Source: Perkinsus chesapeaki (lineage: Eukaryota > Perkinsozoa > Perkinsida > Perkinsidae). From it: a stretch of 49,369 bases of DNA. Where the stretch lies: contig JAAPAO010000231.1 in assembly GCA_013115145.1 (NCBI GenBank), positions 1-49,369 on the forward strand, written 5' to 3'. The translations under genes and the position numbers were made by a program. Of this stretch, positions 43,401 to 49,369 are shown piece after piece (position 1 is the first letter of the stretch; each line of letters starts with the position of its first letter). Under the pieces are notes generated by a model. The model was not told where the DNA came from. It saw only the letters and a list, made by a program, of their open reading frames with translations, and ran no database searches.

Positions 43401-45016
43401 ACTAGAAGTGGCCGAGATGGCGGTCCGAGGACTGGAGAGTATCAACCGACGGGGAGATCGGCTGAGACGGAAGCCGAAGAAGAAGGGAGAATAGTAAGTA
43501 GCTGTTGAAGAAGTTGAGGTATTTGGCTTCAGTATGAAGAGGACGATGGATATGGAGGGGCTCCGCGGGCGTTGACGCCGGGGGAGATATTTCATGCGCG
43601 GCTCAGAATGTTGTCATCGCAGCGGGAAGCACATCAACAACAATCGGTGAGCGATATCGTGCTGAATACACTACCCTTTTAGTTGTTCAGCTAATTTAAT
43701 TATATGACAACTTTTCACCGTCGAAACCACGCTTTTGATCGGGAGCAAATTCTCAAATTGGTCGATTTTTGGAGGGGCCTTTTAGTGTGCGGCTGGAGCG
43801 AGAAATGTGATTTTATAACTGGTCTTTTGGTCAGATTCCCGTGCCTAGTGCCCCGTCAAGAGGAAGTCACTTCGGAGTTACCGTAAGTTGTTCATAGTAA
43901 CATCTTCTGGTATCGCCAGCAGGAATACTAAATTTATGTTCCTGCTTGGAACACATTTCAACCGGAAAAGCCTACTTGACTTCAGCCACTCAGACTAGCC
44001 TCACAGAAATGTTTTCCGCCTCGGTTCGTAAATGAATGTTAGTCTCTGAATTGTTAGTAATGTCGAGATATGATTGAAAATCTGTTCTTAGAGGGAAAGT
44101 AAACTTCAAAAGTCAATGCTACTTTTGGTAACAACTTGTGTAATACAGTAACCCTTCGTTTCAATCTGCACCAAAACATCTCTGAGCATTCCATAATTTT
44201 TGCTGCATAACCCATACAAATCCAGTGGATACACCAGCTGGACCTTCGAAGATCGTCGTTGTGATACTCTCCCGATGAGATGTCTCCCGTATATCCCCGA
44301 TGATCCGCGGTCCTCTGTGTACTTAAGAATAGAACACAAATCGCTTCGCTTCGTTCAGAGTGGATTTTTGTCGGAGTTGGGTCACGAGCATCATCGGTCG
44401 CCATCACTCCATGGCGCCGGTGAATCAAGTAGCGCGTCCGCCGTTGAGAATGGCCACCAGGGCAATTGTCAAGTGAAGGATGAAGATGCCTGTAAAGTTT
44501 GCTATGAAAGAGCGATAGATACAGTAAGTAACCGTTTCGTGGTTAAGGTTTTCGACCGTTTCGTTCCAAGCTTGCCTTAGCGAGTTCTAACCGGGACATT
44601 TCGGACTCTACCGTCTTATGTGGGTCCCTAATTACCAGACTTGCCAGACAAGTTTTCGCGATGACCACGGCATGGGTTTTCCAAAAATGAGCTTTATTTG
44701 GAATACTGTATATCGGAAAATCTAAAGAAGTTTTCATGTATTCGATGATGTACCCTTATACGATATCACAGTTGCGTACCTCCATATACTTTCTCGGGCC
44801 CAACGAATTGGTTGTAATATGAGCTACAGTGCTAAGTTCCCACCAGTTTGTTAGGTTCTGGTCCCATGTGGCCACTTTGTCGTGTGCAGCGCATGTGTGT
44901 TAAGGCTCGACGATACCGACAAACAGTGCCCGATATGTCGAACTACTTATCAATTAGCACAGAGGATATTCAAGTCAGCGCTGGGGGCGGACACAGCGGG
45001 GATCAGTTTCCGTTAG
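37491..45016 (+). CDS. SAM-SAM-FHA-FHA-RING protein, probable ubiquitin ligase
   Basis: Phase-checked exons: SAM1 in one ending 38052 plus 38256-38375 (LWSVDDVQTWLEFINL, AKLVRLTADVDGNVFGLST); SAM2 in about 38985-39076 plus 39646-39759 (CDWGIEEVQEWLQHLGL, GLELLYIMSGIPE); FHA1 in 40346-40447 plus 40489 on (GRLRCGRSRTGNDVVVFD, TMSRHHFEV); FHA2 in 41827-41982, 42339-42439 and 42588-42626 (LIVGRDPERCSVVL, QVSSVHC, GAGVYFNTEAI, YVGDVIK); a disordered linker in 43155-43285, 43315-43380, 43406-43493, 43533-43646 and 43835-43882; RING in 44359-44523 and 44855-45016 (ACKVCYERAID, VPCGHFVVCSACV, KQCPICRTTY), stop at 45014. FHA domains bind phosphothreonine; FHA-RING ligases include CHFR and RNF8. SAM domains add oligomerisation. 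Linker introns are only 29 and 25 nt. The start (ATG at 37491) is a guess, and exons near 39800-40340 and 40540-41820 are incomplete. It could be two genes, SAM-SAM and FHA-RING. Confidence 0.72.
37616..37960 (+). repeat. 45-bp minisatellite, about 7.7 copies
   Basis: Unit TTGCCTTTAGAATTGCCTTT then AATGTTCCCTCCTTTATTAACCCAA (45 bp). As the unit is a multiple of three, frames on both strands stay open: plus reads LPLELPLMFPPLLTQ, in frame with the first SAM exon. Each unit also contains a pyrimidine-rich CCTTTAG acceptor-like site, so it is either a hydrophobic coding repeat or, more likely, an intron or leader region. Confidence 0.9.
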
Positions 45017-45198
45017 GTCCTAATTGTGATTCATCATCAAGTCAAATCTCCAATGCAGCCACTAATTCCCTCATGTCAAAATTGCCTCTTCTCACAGTAG
45101 CAGCGGCTTTTGTTCGGTTGAACACCCAGCGACTTGGGAACCAACGGGGGAATCTACCGCCTTCTACTTTGGTGTCGTGGCAGCAAATCTGTTCAGTC

Positions 45199-48100
45199 AT
45201 GTCAACTTCAATAGGCCATGGTCCTGGAGTGGGGCCGATAGCTGGGTCTCCGAGGGATGCGAACAGTTCAATTAGTGGTTTGAAGGCTAACGTTATGGTG
45301 AGATAAGTCTGCCTTCTACGAGTTATGGAGGCAATCTATATAGCTATTCGATACAGGGGGCCTCACCGGCTTAGAGAGTTTCATTCAGGTTTGCGCGCGC
45401 GTACGGCCGTTGTTTGGATGTGGGGCAGAAGGGACATCACAGTGCGTTATCACCTCTGCTGACAAGAAGAGGATTGTATGTTATCGTAAATTATCGGGAA
45501 TACTTCTCTTGTATGACTGCAGGTATTGGAAGACCCGCGGCACCGAGAACTTCCAAAAGAGTTCCAGTTCGATCACGTCTTTGGTGAGTTTCAAGTGGAC
45601 TACGATGCGCTGTCACTGAGTGTGTTTGTGATGTTGTCCAGACTCTTCTGTCACGACATCAACGATATTCAAGACGCATGTAGCACGAGGGATTGATGCT
45701 GCGGTGAGATTCCAGATTCTCTTGGATATACATGCTTCATCATTCTAGGTCCTCTCGCACGTGCCTTGCACGGTGTTTGCTCATGGAGCCAGTGGTAGTG
45801 GGAAGACTTTCACTATGCAGGTATACTGGTGTCACCCTAGTGAGGTTTTCGGACAACACGTGCCGTCCCCATCTTAGGGGATTAAGTTCTACATGCTCAC
45901 GGGCTATAGTGCCCCAACCCTAATGCGTTTCAGCTCGTTTTCTGGGAGATACTATGCCAACCTCCGACAACTGATGGGTATATCGATGATGTCTGCTCAC
46001 AGTCGCGAAGCAAGCTGAACTAACCTGTTGAAATGAGACATGGGCATGTGATCCACAAGCCCTGATCCATTTCATTTTATGCTTGTCCAGTCACCATGAT
46101 CTCCCAACCAGACGCTAGTATGCGACAGTCTGCGACCGGAACTCATAGCGGGAAGACACATCAAATACCATACTTGAAATATATCGTCAGAACTACCCTT
46201 CACTAGGGAGCTCTACTCTAGTGTTTAGAGTCTAGTCTTTAAAAGTCTCGGGGACATTAAACTAATGCATCCCTAATTAATGTGAGTGAATGAAGAAGGG
46301 CATGGAGATGGAAATTAATGACGTTATTTGACACTTCCAACGGCTTGAAGAATTAGACTAAAGTATCGACCCTTTGTAATCTACAATGTCGACATTTTGA
46401 TAAGAGCTCACTCACTGCCACTGCGAGAGGAGGGGAAAGCACGATCTTGAGAATTTGTCCTCGAAAGTCGAGTTGGACTGCTTCCATTTCATGCTACGGT
46501 TCGAACTGGCATATCACTAGTTCATCACGTGCTCTACAAAAAGTTAGCCGGACACCTTAGTAACAAGCTCACTTAAGAGCAGGATGGGAATGTGAAGAAG
46601 AGCACCCCGACTGAATCTATGGCACAGCTTATACACATTTTGAGAGCACAACCTCAAAGCCATTGGAGCAGCCTGTCTAGTAGCAGAAAAGTGGGCTGCG
46701 TGATGCCAATGGTGTCTGACTGGCACAGTCTGTATATCGCAGTGCGTCGTATCGCGAGGTCTACTGTAATAATAGACGCAATAATAGTTGCTGAACATCA
46801 GTCATGAACATACTTTGTTGGCCAGTAAGCCTTCCCGTCTCCCTGTCATACTTCTCGTGTTGAGCCAAGACTGCTGAGTGGTTCGACAGTCGCACTGCGA
46901 CTCAACGAAAGTAGCGAAATTCCTCCGCTTTTGCTCACAAATTCACCGGGTGATCTTCAAGCGTATTCTTGAAGCACGAAACCGAACACTAGCACTGACT
47001 TGCTCCGAATTTTTGTCTATCTAGGGTATTGAAGGCCAACCAAGTGAGCCTGTGGTGGATGGGAACGAATCTGGACTCATCCCTATGTGCGTAGAACGGA
47101 TTTTTAAACGTCTCACAAGTAAGCTGCCTACTGAAGAAATTGTCAGACACTCAACTCAGGTGACATGATGGTAACAATGTCTGTGTTCGAGATTTATCAA
47201 GAAAAAGTTCGAGACCTCTTAGCTCAAAGTACCACGCCCTGCTCCTTGCTGCTTTCGTATCAAGCTACGCTGAGCAGCAGCGACAGATGGCAGATGTTGT
47301 AGCAGACGGTTAACCTCGTCCTTCTAGGCACCGACCAACATCATGGGCCAGTAGGTCGAAGAGGTGTGGGCAGCACTAGCCAGCCTGCACTACTCGACAG
47401 AGACGGGGGCTTCAGGGATTTGAAGATGCTGGAGGACAGCCTTGGCCAGGTAACCTGGATTGATATGTATTAATTATGTAACAGTATGTATTTTGTGAAT
47501 ACAACAGCATTTTGACTGATTGGATCCTCCTTTCCGGAATCGTCGATCATGCCCAGCGATGGCCATGCTGAATCTCCTTCTCGGTGACAGGTTACCATCA
47601 TGGGTCTTGTCGAGCGGGAAGTCACAAGTTCCACTGAGCTCCTGCAAGCCTACGAAGGTGCCATCAGCTTACGAGCTGTCGGCAGTACTGCTATCAACCA
47701 GCAGAGTTCTCGAAGCCATTGTACATTGCAGATTCAGGCAAACTACGCTCAAACTAATCTGACTCATCTGACTACTTGAATTGTACAGGTCCAAAAGAGA
47801 CAGCGAAACCAGCCAACAGGTCCTCCTGCGGCACCATCTGGGAGAGGCCGCAGGTAAGGGGCGCATTTGGTTGATCCTCTGTAATAGTGTAGGCTATTAA
47901 CCTATCATTCCGAAAGCTGAGGAACCAAATTCCGTACATGATCTTGTTGAGGAATTTTTTGAAAATGCAGGTCGGGATTGTCTTTCCACGAGCAAAAGAG
48001 AGTCGTACCAATGGGAAGGATCATGCTGGTTGACTTGGCTGGACTCGAGGACAATCGTGTGGTGGGATTCGTGGTCTCATCAAATTCTTACCTGTCGTAC

Positions 48101-48558
48101 TCGTTAGACTGGTAACATCGGTGGAGCTCTGAGAGAATCAACAGCTATCAACGCGAGCCATTTTGCTCTGGCGCGAATGCTGTGGGCCCTGAAGAAAAAT
48201 AGGGTAAGTCTCTTCTAACTTGCCCTGGGACCACCCAAGGTTTCAACAGCGGGCGTCAGGTTTTTCGAAACTTCTACCCCAGGTCGCATCAGCTTAGAAT
48301 ATTGGGTTACTCATCCGGGGGACGGTCGAGTGAAGTTTCTGTTTTCAGAATGTTCCGTATCGAAACTCTAAACTCACCCGGCTTTTCCAAAACTCAATGG
48401 AGCCTAGCATTCCCCTACCTGTAAGCTGCCGCATCTCTCGGAGTTGTTTTAAGGGCTAGTGGTGCTGCCAGGCACCACCTATGGTTCTTATGTTGGTAAC
48501 TGTCAGCCCCGCTACTAAGAGATTTCAGGCAACATATAACACCTTCTCAGCTATCCAG
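45199..48558 (+). CDS. kinesin motor domain protein, 3' end unresolved
   Basis: Exons: 45199-45297, 45389-45475, 45523-45583, 45642-45703, 45749-45820, 47025-47118, 47160-47228, 47328-47449, 47591-47737, 47789-47853, 47971-48058, 48108-48203, 48349-48420, 48472-48558; all junctions agree in phase. Landmarks in order: VMVCARVRPLF, FQFDHVF, P-loop GASGSGKTFTM, SVFEIYQEKVRDLL, switch I NQQSSRSH, switch II DLAGLE (usual DLAGSE), NVPYRNSKLTRLFQNS, VTVSPATKRFQATYNTFSA. That is a complete motor of about 370 residues at the N-terminus: an ATP-driven microtubule motor. The family cannot be assigned. The intron at 47738-47788 starts GC rather than GT. One intron (45821-47024) is 1.2 kb against 40-100 nt for the rest. 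The tail after 48558 is not found, and a retrotransposon end begins 130 bp on. Confidence 0.88.
45821..47024 (+). other. 1.2-kb intron of the kinesin gene, content unrecognised
   Basis: Separates FTMQ from GIEGQPS in phase 0. Far longer than its siblings. No coding frame or repeat was recognised inside; it may hold a decayed insertion. Confidence 0.5.
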
Positions 48559-48688
48559 GTGAGCAGGGTTCGTTATTGTCAAGAACTAAGTGATGACTTA
48601 TCACACAAACCACTGTTCTTGAATGTCATAACTTATTATTCGTTGTCAAGTTATTGATATTATTAAGTAGAGGCGAATGACCAAGAAC

Positions 48689-49369
48689 TTTGTTTGTTTG
48701 TTTGTTTGTTTGGGCGGCCTTGCCGACCGCCATAGTGGCAGTATTCGGCCTTAGCGCCACACGGAGCTAGCTCCGTAGATATGTTGGTCCGCTGCATCCT
48801 GCCTGGCTCAGGATTCTACCTCCACCTCGTCATCTTCCGCTCGGCCTCCTCCCTAGTGCTAGTAATGGTACAGAATAGTAAACAATCAAGTAATGATACA
48901 TTTATATACATATATATTTTTTTCTTTTTTTTTTCTTTTCTTTTTTTTTTCTTTTTTTTTCTTTTTTTTTTCTCTAACACCGACATGGTAAACCATTAAC
49001 ACCATTAACAACAAGGTATTAGGCTGCCCTGTCTGGCCAAATCCGCGCCAGCAGCCATACCAGCCCTCTCAAACGCCTCTTGCTTCGCAAAAACTCGTAC
49101 AGCCCCTTAGGGAAGGCAGCCGTGCCCATCTTCCTGCGACATATATCCCGTGTTACTCTCCATTTTGGGCAGTCAAAGATGATATGCCTTCCATCTTCCA
49201 CTGGGTGTCCGCACCCCCTGCAACCCTTAGGGGAGTTTCTATCGATCTTAACCCAGTGATCCCGCAGACACGAGTGACCGCTAATGGCTTCAATTAGTCT
49301 CCTGCGATCGTTAGACTCCAGCTTAATCCCTTCCAGTAGTCTCCTATGTGCTGCCCCTAGCTCCAGTCT
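48689..49369 (-). mobile_element. 3' end of a non-LTR retrotransposon (LINE)
   Basis: On the minus strand the frame is open from the window edge to a stop at 49019 (116 codons seen). It contains a C-x2-C-x8-H-x4-C knuckle (CRGCGHPVEDGRHIIFDC) with the surrounding RHIIFDCPKWRVTRD pattern usual just after the reverse transcriptase of LINEs, then a basic end (EFLRSKRRLRGLVWLLARIW). A 3' UTR of about 300 bp follows, with an A/G-only tract at 48917-48973 and a terminal (CAAA) repeat of five to six units at 48689-48712, a typical LINE tail. Reverse transcriptase and endonuclease lie outside the window. Intact here, with no frameshift. It sits just beyond the last kinesin exon found and may interrupt that gene. 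Confidence 0.85.
48917..48973 (-). repeat. A-rich, G-punctuated tract in LINE 3' UTR
   Basis: On the plus strand, runs of T (8-10) broken by single C. Probably an internal poly(A)-derived tract; assembly length may be unreliable. Confidence 0.7.

Noticed and set aside
44848-45306. Plus ORF of 152 codons bridging the RING and kinesin genes
   Set aside because: Its first part is the RING exon in another frame; only the last part (from 45199) matches the kinesin N-terminal exon.

Overview
This is nuclear DNA of a eukaryote, most probably a perkinsid alveolate (Perkinsus or a close relative; inferred from gene content, not from a search). The support is: protein genes broken by many very short introns, mostly 25-60 nt; a RAP-domain protein of the kind expanded in alveolates; a multi-membrane-span protein with TIR-like signatures; and a small family of secreted paralogues. 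No bacterial operon, RBS, CRISPR or rRNA was seen. Most reading frames longer than 60 codons are shadows, so I built gene models by joining exons whose phase and protein family agree across GT-AG boundaries.

Layout. 0-5.4 kb: minus-strand class I methyltransferase exons, an uncertain coding patch, ribosomal protein L27a/uL15 (+, one 50-nt intron), and a minus-strand C-terminal exon. 5.9-10.6 kb: three paralogous secreted proteins (+, -, +) sharing promoter-proximal and 3'-flank repeats; two are intronless. 11.1-15.8 kb (-): kelch-BTB-BACK protein resembling LZTR1. 16.9-17.5 kb (-): 196-aa secreted protein. 18.0-19.3 kb (-): Cys-rich protein. 19.6-26.1 kb (+): a coiled-coil N-terminal fragment, then a RAP-domain protein. 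26.7-27.9 kb (+): leucine-rich repeat exons. 28.4-28.9 kb: probable small membrane protein. 29.7-31.9 kb (+): intronless 726-aa isochorismatase-like/glutamine-synthetase-like fusion. 32.3-37.0 kb (+): TIR-like multi-pass membrane protein. 37.5-45.0 kb (+): SAM-SAM-FHA-FHA-RING protein with a 45-bp minisatellite near its start. 45.2-48.6 kb (+): kinesin motor. 48.7-49.4 kb (-): 3' end of a non-LTR retrotransposon.

The most interesting signal lies in the introns. At least nine copies of a short module carrying a tRNA T-arm/B-box-like sequence (GGTTCGATCCC type) occur here, in both orientations. Five of them make up almost the whole of phase-preserving introns of 42, 49, 51, 53 and 58 nt, and three more supply or adjoin a splice site. 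A second recurrent module (TTCATACCGCTCTTTCC type) and a third (GCTTCGCTCCGCC) also sit inside introns of unrelated genes. This looks like several families of miniature intron-forming (introner-like) elements, one of them tRNA-like. I know of no description of this, but could not search.

The intron-dense genes alternate with intronless ones (the GS fusion and two secreted paralogues). This suggests different ages or origins for neighbouring genes.
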